The position numbers were made by a program, and so were the translations under genes. A stretch of 64,000 bases of DNA. Source: Clostridia bacterium. GTDB lineage: Bacteria > Bacillota > Clostridia > Oscillospirales > Acutalibacteraceae. Location of the stretch: positions 1 to 64,000 of the forward strand of contig JAFWYP010000038.1 in assembly GCA_017517665.1 (NCBI GenBank). Direction: 5' to 3'. The notes under the pieces are model-generated. The model saw nothing but the letters and a program-made list of their open reading frames with translations, was not told the origin of the DNA and did no database searches. Below, in pieces: positions 44,481-53,477 of the stretch. The first letter of the stretch is position 1. Every line of letters starts with the position of its first letter.

Positions 44481-45632
44481 ATGAAAAAATCATTGTTTTC
44501 AAAAATCATTTCTGTAATCCTTATTTTTGTTCTTGTTTTTTCCTTTGCAGCTTGCAAGGATAACAAGACAGAAAAAATAACAGAACCGGAAAAGAAGGTT
44601 GCAATTCTTGTTGCACCCGAAGCTCAGTATCCAGAAGACTATAAGGCTGCACAGGAACTTGCCGCTGAACATCCCGAAAAGGTTATCGTAAAAGAATATT
44701 CCGACAGCCGCATTCTCCGCGCAGGCGACCCCGAAATCATGCAGTTTTCAAAAGAGCTTGCTTCCGACCCCGAAATCGGTGCAATAATTTACGCAAGAGC
44801 AACTCAGTTCACAACAAATGCAATCCGTGAAGCGGAAGCTGCTAATCCCGAAATCGTTACAATCTGCATTGAACCCGAAGAATCAATCGAAACAGTTTCT
44901 TCGCTTGCAAACCTTGTTTTCTGTGCAGACTGGGCAAAGGTTGCCGCTGATGCGGTTGCTGCCGCAAAGGCTCAGGGCGCAGAGCAGTTTGTTGTTTTCT
45001 CGATAAACCGTCACATTACAAACAATCCCATGTACACCTCCCTCAACACGGCTTTCAAAAACGAATGCGAGGCACAGGGTCTTAAATATGTTTATGACAA
45101 CTCAGTTGACCCCATTTATTCATCAGGAATCAAGGGTGCAAAGCTTTACATAAGAGAATCGGTTGCACGACTTTATAATAACGAAAAAATAAGCGGCACT
45201 AACGTTGCTCTTTTCTCAACAGACAGCTCAGTTCAGTCAACACTCATCGAAGTTGCAAATGAAAGAGGACTTATCTATGTTTGCCCCTCTTTCCCCACCG
45301 CATATAACGGTCTCGGCGAAGTATATGAAATTGCAAAACCCGAAAAGATAAGCGACATCAAAACTTACATTGAAAACGCAAAAACAGCTTCAACAGAAGG
45401 AAAAGCAAAACTCAGCATGTATAACTTCCCCCTTGCAGCAACCCTTCTCAAGAGTGCACTTTACTGCGCATTTGATATTCTTAACGGCACAACAACCGCC
45501 GAGAATTTTGCAGAGAAAGTTCAGGAAAGAACCAACACCGCAGCAGATAACAAAGAATTTACAATTGCTCCCTACGGTGAACTCACAAACGCTTTCATGG
45601 CATACTGCCCCGGCTTTGAGGTTGTAAAATAA
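44481..45632 (+). CDS. DUF3798 periplasmic-binding-like lipoprotein
   Basis: A 383-residue lipoprotein with signal peptide and lipobox FAAC (Cys 25). The mature protein has a sugar-binding-protein-like two-lobed layout: KVAILVAPEAQYPEDYKAAQ, GAIIYARATQFTTNAIREAE, EQFVVFSINRHITNNPMYTS, NVALFSTDSSVQSTL and LIYVCPSFPTAYNGLG. This matches the DUF3798 family. It may bind a nutrient, but no permease genes are next to it. It follows the WYL-like regulator by 13 bases and ends at a strong terminator. Confidence 0.8.
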   Translation: MKKSLFSKIISVILIFVLVFSFAACKDNKTEKITEPEKKVAILVAPEAQYPEDYKAAQELAAEHPEKVIVKEYSDSRILRAGDPEIMQFSKELASDPEIGAIIYARATQFTTNAIREAEAANPEIVTICIEPEESIETVSSLANLVFCADWAKVAADAVAAAKAQGAEQFVVFSINRHITNNPMYTSLNTAFKNECEAQGLKYVYDNSVDPIYSSGIKGAKLYIRESVARLYNNEKISGTNVALFSTDSSVQSTLIEVANERGLIYVCPSFPTAYNGLGEVYEIAKPEKISDIKTYIENAKTASTEGKAKLSMYNFPLAATLLKSALYCAFDILNGTTTAENFAEKVQERTNTAADNKEFTIAPYGELTNAFMAYCPGFEVVK

Positions 45633-45644
45633 GTTAAACAAAAT

Positions 45645-45677
45645 ATCCCCCGTAAATCTGATTGATTTACGGGGGAT
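45645..45677. terminator. Strong bidirectional terminator
   Basis: ATCCCCCGTAAATC (45645-45658) pairs perfectly with GATTTACGGGGGAT (45664-45677). It separates the DUF3798 gene from the convergent AMP-binding gene. Confidence 0.9.
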
Positions 45678-45691
45678 TTCTGTATCATTAA

Positions 45692-47977
45692 TTATTTACC
45701 TGCTCTGATGTCTACGCGGCGGATTTTACCGCTGATGGTTTTGGGAAGATCATCTCTGAATTCAACGATTCGGGGATATTTGTAAGGAGCAGTATGTGTT
45801 TTAACGTATTCCTGAATTTCTTTCTTGAGTTCATCCGTGCCTGCGGTTCCCTTGGTTAAAACGACAGACGCTTTGACAATCTGACCTCTTACCTCGTCAG
45901 GAACGGGAGTAACAGCACATTCAAGAACATAGGGAAGCTCCATAATAACGCTTTCGATTTCAAAGGGTCCGATGCGGTAGCCTGATGATTTGATAACATC
46001 ATCAATACGTCCGACATACCAGAGATAGCCGTCTTCGTCCATTGTTGCGGTATCGCCCGTATGATAATAGTCGTCATGCCATACATCGTTTGTTTTTTCT
46101 TCATCAAGATAATAGCCTATAAACAGACCGCAGGGAGCGTTATCCTTTGTGCGGATACAGATTTCACCGGTATCACCTGTTTTGCATTCGTTTCCGTCGG
46201 GGTCAAGAACAACAACATCATAAAGCGGACTGGGCTTACCCATTGAACCGATTTTGGGAGTTGAACCGACAAAGTTTGCAATTGAGAGAGTCGTTTCGGT
46301 CTGACCGAAGCCTTCCATGATGGTAAGACCGGTTGCCTTCTTGAACTGATTGAAAACTTCGGGATTAAGAGCTTCACCGGCAGTCGTTGCATATTCAATC
46401 GAAGAAAGGTCATACTTTGACAAATCTTCTTTGATAAAGAATCTGTACATGGTGGGAGGTGCACAGAATGTTGTTATATTGTACTTCTTGAAAAGAGGAA
46501 GAATATCTTCGGAATGGAATCTGTCAAAGTCATAGGTGAAAACACCTGCTTCACAAAGCCACTGACCGTAAAGCTTGCCCCAGAGTGCCTTACCCCAGCC
46601 TGTGTCCGAAATTGTGAAATGAAGGCCGTCGGGATTAACATTATGCCAGTGCCTTGCTGTGGGATAATGACCGAGAGCATATTTGTATGAATGAGTTGCA
46701 ATACGGGGATAACCCGTTGTTCCCGATGTGAAGAGCATAAGCATGGGGTCGTCGCCGCAGGGTGTGTTTTCGTTTCGGAAGAAATGAGTGCTGAAACGTT
46801 CCATTTCAACATTAAAATCATTCCAGCCGTCTTTTTTGCCGCCGACAAGAATTTTTATCATTTCGGGGAATTCAGCGGCTGCCTTTTCCGCTTCAACAGA
46901 AACATCTCCGTCTGCGGTGCAGACAATTGCTTTTACGCCTGCTGCTTTGTATCTGTATGTGAAGTCATGTTCAACAAGCTGATTTGTTGCGGGAATTGCG
47001 ATTGCACCGATCTTATGAAGAGCAAGCATACAAAACCAGAATTGGTAGTGACGCTTGAGAACAAGCATAACCGTATCACCCTTCTTGATTCCGAGTGACT
47101 CAAAATAGTTAGCGGTTTTTGCGGAATATTTCTTCATGTCGCTGAATGTGAATCTGCGTTCGGATTTATCGTTTCCTACCCACATCATAGCAAGCTTATC
47201 GGGTGTTTTTGCCGCAATTTCATCAACACAGTCAAATGCGAAATTGAATTTGTCTTCATTCTTGAATGAAATTCCGTTAAATACGCCGTTTTCATCATAA
47301 TATGATTCAATAAAATTATCAGCAACAGTTGTCTTTGATTTCTTTTCTGCAGTTGTTGACTTTGTTGAAACATAAGGTATTTCGGGATATTCCTCGCTGA
47401 CCTGTCCGTCCTGAGGATTAAGAACAACCGCATGGAATTCGCATCCGCCTTCGCTTACGGCGATCATGCCGTGAGGAATAAGGCTGTTATAGAAAATCGA
47501 GTCGCCTTCATTAAGAACATCAACATGATTGCCGACCTGAACTTTGAGTGAACCCTTAACAATAACGTCAAATTCCTGACCGTTATGGGAGCTGAGTTTT
47601 ATGGGAGCATTCTGTTCTTCTTCAAGATACGGGAATTTAACAAGGAAAGGCTCCGCAAGTTTATCCTTGAATTTGGGTGCAAGGTTATTATAAACAAAAC
47701 CTTTTTTCTTAACAATCTTAAGGCCTTCGCCCTTTCTTGTTATTGCAAAAGACGTAAGAGTTGAGCTTCTGCCTTCAAGAAGGTCAACAACCTCAACGCC
47801 GCAAGCCTTTGCGAACTTGTAGATGAACGTAAAGCTGAAGTCTGTTTCGCCCTGTTCGAGGATTTTATAGTCCTCAACCGAAACACCTGTAAGCTTTGCA
47901 AGCTCTTCCTGAGAAAAGCCCGTTGCCTCGCGCAGATCTTTGATTCTGCCTGCTACCTCTTTCAAATTGTAGTCCAT
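45692..47977 (-). CDS. HTH-cupin-acyl-CoA synthetase fusion protein
   Basis: A 761-residue protein in three parts. Residues 1-70 are an XRE helix-turn-helix (SQEELAKLTGVSVEDYKILEQG). Residues about 110-195 are a cupin (SSHNGQEFDVIVKGSLKVQV, NSLIPHGM). Residues about 225-761 are an AMP-forming acyl-CoA synthetase with LMLFTSGTTGYPRIA, EGFGQTETT, YHTGDTATMDEDGYLWYVGR and the C-terminal Lys in PKTISGKIRR. It looks like an acetyl- or medium-chain acyl-CoA ligase joined to its own regulator. In related clostridia the regulator and ligase are often separate genes. It is preceded by a T-box leader. Confidence 0.9.
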   Translation of the reverse strand: MDYNLKEVAGRIKDLREATGFSQEELAKLTGVSVEDYKILEQGETDFSFTFIYKFAKACGVEVVDLLEGRSSTLTSFAITRKGEGLKIVKKKGFVYNNLAPKFKDKLAEPFLVKFPYLEEEQNAPIKLSSHNGQEFDVIVKGSLKVQVGNHVDVLNEGDSIFYNSLIPHGMIAVSEGGCEFHAVVLNPQDGQVSEEYPEIPYVSTKSTTAEKKSKTTVADNFIESYYDENGVFNGISFKNEDKFNFAFDCVDEIAAKTPDKLAMMWVGNDKSERRFTFSDMKKYSAKTANYFESLGIKKGDTVMLVLKRHYQFWFCMLALHKIGAIAIPATNQLVEHDFTYRYKAAGVKAIVCTADGDVSVEAEKAAAEFPEMIKILVGGKKDGWNDFNVEMERFSTHFFRNENTPCGDDPMLMLFTSGTTGYPRIATHSYKYALGHYPTARHWHNVNPDGLHFTISDTGWGKALWGKLYGQWLCEAGVFTYDFDRFHSEDILPLFKKYNITTFCAPPTMYRFFIKEDLSKYDLSSIEYATTAGEALNPEVFNQFKKATGLTIMEGFGQTETTLSIANFVGSTPKIGSMGKPSPLYDVVVLDPDGNECKTGDTGEICIRTKDNAPCGLFIGYYLDEEKTNDVWHDDYYHTGDTATMDEDGYLWYVGRIDDVIKSSGYRIGPFEIESVIMELPYVLECAVTPVPDEVRGQIVKASVVLTKGTAGTDELKKEIQEYVKTHTAPYKYPRIVEFRDDLPKTISGKIRRVDIRAGK

Positions 47978-48013
47978 ATTTTTGCTCCTTTCGTCGGATT
48001 TGCTTTGAGAGAA

Positions 48014-48291
48014 AAATAAAAAAACGTCTCAAAGCAATTTTTCGATTGCTTTGAGACGAGTAAAAATCTAACCCGCGGTACCACTCAAATTGCGCTTTCG
48101 CGCCACTCACCGGACTCCAACAAGCCCTACACCTTAACGCTGTGTCTACGGAAGCTGTCTACTGATATAAATATATGTTCGGAGCTTCGGCTCGGAAGTG
48201 ATAGCATTGAACTGCTCTGCTGACGGCTCGCACCAAACGCCGCCTCTCTGAAAGCTTTGCAACTCTGCCTTCTTCGTCATCGCTTTTCTTG
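48014..48291 (-). promoter_or_regulatory. T-box leader (tRNA-sensing riboswitch)
   Basis: On the minus strand the leader carries the T-box signature TGAGTGGTACCGCGGG at 48087-48072, a stem I with a GATGACGAAG kink-turn side, AGAGAGGCGGC and TTGGTGCGAGCCG distal elements and CTTCCGAGCC at its base, then the terminator. The specifier region reads TTCAATGCTATCA; GCT (Ala) followed by A is the best candidate, but TTC (Phe) or TGC (Cys) cannot be excluded. Uncharged tRNA would stabilise the antiterminator and allow expression. It directly precedes the HTH-cupin-acyl-CoA synthetase gene, an unusual target. Confidence 0.88.
48018..48058 (-). terminator. T-box regulated terminator
   Basis: Minus strand: CGTCTCAAAGCAAT (complement of 48058-48045) pairs with ATTGCTTTGAGACG (complement of 48038-48025), followed by a run of seven T. 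It is the off-state structure of the T-box, about 40 bases before the start codon at 47977. Confidence 0.9.
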
Positions 48292-48297
48292 CAAACA

Positions 48298-48326
48298 TTA
48301 ATAACACCGCAAAATTAATTTGTCAA
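48298..48326 (-). promoter_or_regulatory. Promoter for the T-box transcript
   Basis: Minus strand: consensus TTGACA (48326-48321), 17 bases, TATTAA (48303-48298). It lies between the GH38-like gene end and the leader, giving a leader of about 310 bases before the start codon. Confidence 0.75.
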
Positions 48327-48332
48327 CAGTTT

Positions 48333-50762
48333 TTATATAATTTTTACTGTTTTAATCTCCCAGGGTTTAAAGGAAAGTCTGCCGCAGCAAATTTTTTCGG
48401 TTTCATTACCAAGCAAATCTGTTTCATGCATTTCGCCGTCAATTCTGAATTCGGCTGTTGCATTATTATCCGAGAAATTGCAGAAACGGGCAAACATTGC
48501 ACCGTCTTCGGGATAGAAAGCCGTGAGAACAACCTCACCGCCGTCTGACGAAAACTTTGCAGGTGCAAATTCATTCAAATCACCGTTACCCTTACCGATA
48601 ACATCGGCAACCGGCATATAGTTATAGCTCATTGACTGACGGTGAATTTCCGCATCCGAAATATCACTGAACGGAAGAAGAGCAAATTCATTTTCAAAAA
48701 CACCTTCAAGAATACGTGTTCCGCACATATATTCATTTGAATAAATGAGGGGAATAAGAAGCTTGTTTCCCTGAACGGCACTGCCCATGCATCCTCTGTT
48801 AAAAACAGCCATACCGTTATTCTTATCACGCATTGCAAGCCAATAGATACCCTGCATATATGTTGTGGAGTTGAAGGATTCTTCGGGAGAAACTTCGGTA
48901 TCAACAAGAATTCTGTCGTTGGGATACCAGTATTCCTCAGTTTTACGAAGCGCTCCGTTCCAATCGGAAATTGCAAAGGGAAGATCGCGCACCATGCGTC
49001 GGTCATTATCAAGGCAGAGATTCATCACAAAGCAGAGCTTATCCTCCTGATGATGTCCGTTGAGGGTGAGAGGCACGGGTCTGCCCTGAGTGATATCGGT
49101 TCTGCCGACAAGCTCGTTATTCATTTCAAAACGGCTCTTGCAGTCAATTCTTGCACGGTTTCCCGCAAAGCTCATTTCAAATCTGAACGGTATGCCGCCT
49201 ATTTCACCAATCTGAACAGCTTTTGCACCGTTTGAAAACACATTAACAGTCCATATTCCGTTTGAGAAACACTCCTCGTTATTTACCCACGCACTGAAAA
49301 GAGCGCCGTCACCGTTATCATAAATACGGCGGTTATTTTTAATTTCATCAATATATGCAATACCTGAGTCGGTAAGCTTTACGCTGTAAACAGGAGTTGT
49401 GAGAATGCCGTTTTCCGCATCATAGGAATATGTGTTGACCGCTTTCGGTGTTTCCTGTTTTATGTCAAATCTTTTAGCGGTGAGAGGCGGAATAACAACA
49501 TGAACATTAAGAAATTTTTTGCCGTCAGCCTCAATCATTCCGCATTCAAGCGCAGTTTCGCCGTCATAAACGCAGATATCTTTATCTGCAGGAATTTCAA
49601 GCCATTCATCAACCTCGAATGACTGCGGATTAATAACAAGAAGCGAATCGCCGTTTTCATTCGCAAATCTGCCTTTGATGACATCAAGGGATTTCACCTT
49701 GACTTCTGCCGAATTCTTAAGTGATTCGGGAATAAATCTTCTTGAAAGGTCAAGAAGTCCGCAGATTGTTACGTCGTGATGCTGTGCGGCAAGAAGATAT
49801 TTCCATGCTTTCTCAGAAGTTTTCTGCATGGAATCACCGCCGAGCATAACGGAAAAGGCGTTAAGCTTTTCGCCTGTAAGAGTATCAACCTCGCTCTGTC
49901 TGATACCGTTGAAAATTTCGTTGCCGCAATAGCCCCAAGGCATCTGCACATGGAAATCGTTATCCTCGGTTTTAAGCTCGTCAACCGCTTCACCGTAAAG
50001 CTCGGGAAGGTCTTCAAGAAGAACATATCTGTAATTATCTTTATTTTCAATATAATCGGTAAGCTTCTCTATGGGTTGAGTGAGATCATCATATCTTGAA
50101 GCAAGAAGAGGCTCATATTTTTTGAATATTTCCTCAAAATCTTCAAGGTTATAACCGGCTTCGCCCTCCGACCAACGCGAAAGAATCCAGTTATCAAGAG
50201 TTGTGCAGTTAAATCCTCTGCCCATTCCGTCATAAACAGGTACGGCAGGAATTTCGGTTGAATCCTTACCTATCCATCTGCCCCATGCGGAATCAAAGGT
50301 TTTGGTATAGCCGTAGCCCATTACGTGCGAACGCATAATTGCCGCTTTGTAACCGCACTTTGAAATCAGCTGAGGAGTCTGATTATTGAGCGCAAACTCC
50401 GAAATGGCGTAAACAGGAGGAGTAACGCCAAAATAATCAAGATTGGTGCGAACGGCATAGCTGAGCTGACGGACATTGGATTCTTCTGAAATAAACATAG
50501 AAAGAGGCTGACCGTAGGTTGTTGCGCCGAGACCTATTCTGTCAGGATATTTTTTAAGTAAATCCCCTATCATTTCAACAATTTCGGGGTCTTTTTCCGA
50601 AAACTCATCGAATGTGAACGACTCATAATCAAGACCTATTTTAAGCTTCGGATATTTTTCCATCCATTCATAAATCTTGCGGAGTCTGGGTTTGACTTCA
50701 TCGCCCCAGAGAACAAATCCGCCATGGTCGTACGTTAAAATGTTAAGAATTTTTTTATCCAT
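48333..50762 (-). CDS. GH38-like alpha-mannosidase-related protein
   Basis: An 809-residue protein. ATG 50762 has GAGGTGG ahead; the TTG further up is unlikely. The GH38 layout is visible: an N-terminal barrel (NVRQLSYAVRTNLDYFGV, then TPQLISKCGYKAAIMRSH), the helical linker with LAAQHHDVTICGLLD (family Zn His), and long C-terminal beta domains. The usual HxD metal pair and the nucleophile Asp in the PDxFG motif are not seen; the aligned segments read ILTYDHGG and ISEFALNN. It may be an inactive or altered-specificity relative. It follows the beta-helix gene by 16 bases in an operon. Confidence 0.7.
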   Translation of the reverse strand: MDKKILNILTYDHGGFVLWGDEVKPRLRKIYEWMEKYPKLKIGLDYESFTFDEFSEKDPEIVEMIGDLLKKYPDRIGLGATTYGQPLSMFISEESNVRQLSYAVRTNLDYFGVTPPVYAISEFALNNQTPQLISKCGYKAAIMRSHVMGYGYTKTFDSAWGRWIGKDSTEIPAVPVYDGMGRGFNCTTLDNWILSRWSEGEAGYNLEDFEEIFKKYEPLLASRYDDLTQPIEKLTDYIENKDNYRYVLLEDLPELYGEAVDELKTEDNDFHVQMPWGYCGNEIFNGIRQSEVDTLTGEKLNAFSVMLGGDSMQKTSEKAWKYLLAAQHHDVTICGLLDLSRRFIPESLKNSAEVKVKSLDVIKGRFANENGDSLLVINPQSFEVDEWLEIPADKDICVYDGETALECGMIEADGKKFLNVHVVIPPLTAKRFDIKQETPKAVNTYSYDAENGILTTPVYSVKLTDSGIAYIDEIKNNRRIYDNGDGALFSAWVNNEECFSNGIWTVNVFSNGAKAVQIGEIGGIPFRFEMSFAGNRARIDCKSRFEMNNELVGRTDITQGRPVPLTLNGHHQEDKLCFVMNLCLDNDRRMVRDLPFAISDWNGALRKTEEYWYPNDRILVDTEVSPEESFNSTTYMQGIYWLAMRDKNNGMAVFNRGCMGSAVQGNKLLIPLIYSNEYMCGTRILEGVFENEFALLPFSDISDAEIHRQSMSYNYMPVADVIGKGNGDLNEFAPAKFSSDGGEVVLTAFYPEDGAMFARFCNFSDNNATAEFRIDGEMHETDLLGNETEKICCGRLSFKPWEIKTVKII

Positions 50763-50778
50763 TTTTTCCACCTCATTA

Positions 50779-52398
50779 TCAGTCAAAAATTACTATGATT
50801 TCGTGTTTCAGAGTTTCAAAGAAATCAAGAATCATTCTCACTATTCTTTGTAAAATGTTTTCGCCGTTATATTCAACATCAACACCGTTACCCGCATAGC
50901 AGCCGATATTGTTGCTTGTGATTTTGTTGCCGAAAAAGTCTGTTAAACAATCATCATCAATTTCAATTCCGGCACCGATAAGGGGCGAATCCTCTGAAAG
51001 AACAAAACTCATGTAATCCGAATAATCCTCGCCTGCAAAACCCGGAACGGTATTCTTTGAGAGAATATCAACAAGAGGATTTGCCACTTTGTAGTAACAA
51101 TTGTTTTTAATAATATTATTTCGCGAAGGGTCAATATCATAGGCTATGGTCGCACCATCGGCAGGAACAATGATATTGTTGACAAAATATGCATTATAAA
51201 GATTTTTTATCTGAAATTCGCCGCAATTTATTATCGTATTGTTATAAAAACTGAAATTGTGTTCACCCTGAGCTCCGACGGCAGTTGTTGACCTGCCTTT
51301 ATTGTCATTTACGGAAAGGCAGTATCTGACGGTGTTGCCGTTATGACCGCTGTAGTTCGGACAGTTACACATGAAACGAATATTATCATGAGAATAAATA
51401 TACTGATATGTGCAGTTGTTTGTATGGGAGTCAAAGTCAACAGCCATTCCGTCGCCCACATTTTTCTGACCGGCGATTTCACAATACTGAATGGTGCTGC
51501 TTTCACTTCCCCAGAACCACATTGCTGCTGTGAAATACTCTATCTCTCCGTTTTCGTCAACACCTTCGCCCTGACAGCAGTTTATTGCCCTGCAATGGGT
51601 AACAAGCGCACCTTTGCATATTCCCACAACAACCGCTTCGGCATCCATTTCATGGAAATAGCAGTTTTTGATAAGCAAACCTTCGTTGTATATCGGGTCA
51701 ATTTCATCTTCTTCGCACCAGGGTGCCTGAGCATCGTTCCATGAACCCCATATCAAAAAACCGTTTCCGCAGTTATAAACTTCGCAGTTAGTGATTGTGA
51801 GGTCATTTACGGCATATCTTGATTTTGCCGGAAGACCCTTGACCATTACCGCGGCTCTTGCAGATGCAGCACCGTTTGAAAAGTCATCACGGCTGTGAAC
51901 TTTATAATTCTGCATATCCGTGAAATAAACATTATCTATAACTATACCTTCGGATGTCTGATTATATGTATCAATCCATATTCCGCCGCCGTTGGGAGCA
52001 ACTAAATGAAGATTTGAAACAGTTATATACGAACAGTCTAAAAGACGGAGAATTTCAGCTCTTTCGTTTGTTTTGAGAATTGCTTTTTCGCCTTCGCCGT
52101 AAGAAGAAATAACAACGGGATTCTCTTTTGTACCGCTGCAGCTGAGAGTTGCGGCACACTCATATTCTCCGCCGTTTTTAAAAAGAATTTTTGTTCCGTG
52201 TGCAAAAATTGCGCCGACAAGTCCGTTAACGGTTTTAACGGGATTGTTTATATCTGTACCCTCATTTGCATCATTGCCGTTTACGGAGTCAACGTAGTAA
52301 GTTATTCCCGTTTCCGATGCAAATGAGAAAAAGGATAATGAAGTTAACAAAATTGCCGCCGCAACAAAGATGCTTGATACTTTGAATAATTTTTTCAC
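50779..52398 (-). CDS. Secreted right-handed beta-helix protein
   Basis: A 539-residue protein with a GTG start (AAAGGGG ahead), a signal peptide (SSIFVAAAILLTSLSFFSFAS) and a mature N-terminus ITYYVDSVNGNDANEGTDIN, the usual entry to parallel beta-helix polysaccharide lyase or hydrolase folds. Repeating coils with Asn ladders follow (YITVSNLHLV, DLTITNCEVYNCGNG, FYNNTIINCG, YFVNNIIV). No specific lyase active site can be named. The last 30 residues are an amphipathic helix. It probably processes an extracellular polysaccharide ahead of the coupled GH38-like enzyme. Confidence 0.8.
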   Translation of the reverse strand: MKKLFKVSSIFVAAAILLTSLSFFSFASETGITYYVDSVNGNDANEGTDINNPVKTVNGLVGAIFAHGTKILFKNGGEYECAATLSCSGTKENPVVISSYGEGEKAILKTNERAEILRLLDCSYITVSNLHLVAPNGGGIWIDTYNQTSEGIVIDNVYFTDMQNYKVHSRDDFSNGAASARAAVMVKGLPAKSRYAVNDLTITNCEVYNCGNGFLIWGSWNDAQAPWCEEDEIDPIYNEGLLIKNCYFHEMDAEAVVVGICKGALVTHCRAINCCQGEGVDENGEIEYFTAAMWFWGSESSTIQYCEIAGQKNVGDGMAVDFDSHTNNCTYQYIYSHDNIRFMCNCPNYSGHNGNTVRYCLSVNDNKGRSTTAVGAQGEHNFSFYNNTIINCGEFQIKNLYNAYFVNNIIVPADGATIAYDIDPSRNNIIKNNCYYKVANPLVDILSKNTVPGFAGEDYSDYMSFVLSEDSPLIGAGIEIDDDCLTDFFGNKITSNNIGCYAGNGVDVEYNGENILQRIVRMILDFFETLKHEIIVIFD

Positions 52399-52427
52399 AG
52401 TAATGCCCCTTTCGGATTTATAAAATG

Positions 52428-52457
52428 ATTATACTTCCTGTCACCCGTAAAATGCAA
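52428..52457 (-). promoter_or_regulatory. Promoter for the beta-helix/GH38-like operon
   Basis: Minus strand: TTGCAT (52457-52452), 18 bases, TATAAT (52433-52428), about 30 bases before the GTG start at 52398. Confidence 0.6.
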
Positions 52458-52473
52458 GACAAATATATAAATA

Positions 52474-52501
52474 AAACCCCGAACATATAAATTCGGGGTT
52501 T
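52474..52501 (-). terminator. Intrinsic terminator of the YD-repeat lipoprotein gene
   Basis: AAACCCCGAA (52474-52483) pairs with TTCGGGGTTT (52492-52501); in the minus direction a T-rich run follows. It isolates the lipoprotein gene from the next operon. Confidence 0.8.
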
Positions 52502-52507
52502 GAAAAA

Positions 52508-53410
52508 TTATAATGAAACGTAATCAGCAATTTTTGCAAAATTGCCCTTTGCTTCGTCTGCGGAATAAGCATCTGTTATATAAATTTCGCCGTCTCTTGC
52601 GCGGGAGAATTCAACAACATTTCCGTTGCCGTAATATTCGTATGTTGTAACATATTCTCTTTCGCCGTCATCATCGCTCAAATCGCTTAATGTCATGGTT
52701 TCTTTGACGAGAACACCTTTTTTATATTCATAAACCGTTGTTCTGGTTTCTTCGTCTGCTTTTCTTATGCGCTTTGAAACAAGACCGTCTGCATTATATT
52801 CATAAGCAATATCATTAATTGTGTTGCCGTTTGAACTTACGGTTTTTTCCGAAACAGCAAGACCGCTTTCGTTATATGTGTATACGGTTGTATCAACAGC
52901 GTTGTTTTCTGTGTTTTCTTTGATTTCTTTTAATTTGTTTCCGTTTTCGTCATACTCAAAGCTGTATACTGCCAAAGCAACGGAGTTCTTAAGCTTTGTA
53001 TATTTTACGGGATTTCCTTTTCCGTCATATTCAAAAACGTAATTGATACCGTTTTCGGATATCATTTCGATATCGCTGTTTTCTTTATAAAAAATCTCAA
53101 AAAAATCGTGCTTTTCAAGAACATTTCCCTCAAGGTCGGTTGCATATCGCTTTGTTATCTGACCGTTTTCGTTATATTCATAGCACTCATAATACTCGTA
53201 TGTAACTTCTTTATTATCATAATACTTCTTTTCTTTTTCAATCAGACCTTTATCGTTGAATATAAATTCCGCCGTAAAATCATCAACAGCAACCTCGATT
53301 GTCTGATTCCTGACATCGGTAATATCCTTCGGATTGTTTGCGCAGGCACCGAGGAAAAGAAGAGATGCCGCAGAGAAGAGAGCAATAATTTTTTTAAAAT
53401 TATTTTTCAT
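52508..53410 (-). CDS. Lipoprotein with YD-type repeats
   Basis: A 300-residue lipoprotein: signal with lipobox LGAC (Cys 23). The mature part is built from short beta repeats of about 20-30 residues with the pattern Y-E-Y-x-x-x-G-x-x, for example YEYNENGQITKRYA, FEYDGKGNPVKYTK, FEYDENGNKLKEIK and YEYNADGLVSKRIR. These resemble RHS/YD repeats or the DUF4595-type lipoproteins. The role is unknown; no toxin domain or partner is attached, so it is not a polymorphic toxin. Confidence 0.75.
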   Translation of the reverse strand: MKNNFKKIIALFSAASLLFLGACANNPKDITDVRNQTIEVAVDDFTAEFIFNDKGLIEKEKKYYDNKEVTYEYYECYEYNENGQITKRYATDLEGNVLEKHDFFEIFYKENSDIEMISENGINYVFEYDGKGNPVKYTKLKNSVALAVYSFEYDENGNKLKEIKENTENNAVDTTVYTYNESGLAVSEKTVSSNGNTINDIAYEYNADGLVSKRIRKADEETRTTVYEYKKGVLVKETMTLSDLSDDDGEREYVTTYEYYGNGNVVEFSRARDGEIYITDAYSADEAKGNFAKIADYVSL

Positions 53411-53477
53411 GTTTTTTGTCCCCTTTGTTTATAATAATTAAATTATAACTGTTACGGGAATAAAAATCAAGTGGAAT

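Noticed and set aside
52508..53410. RHS-type polymorphic toxin
   Set aside because: Only short YD-like repeats on a small lipoprotein; no toxin domain, core repeat or immunity gene.
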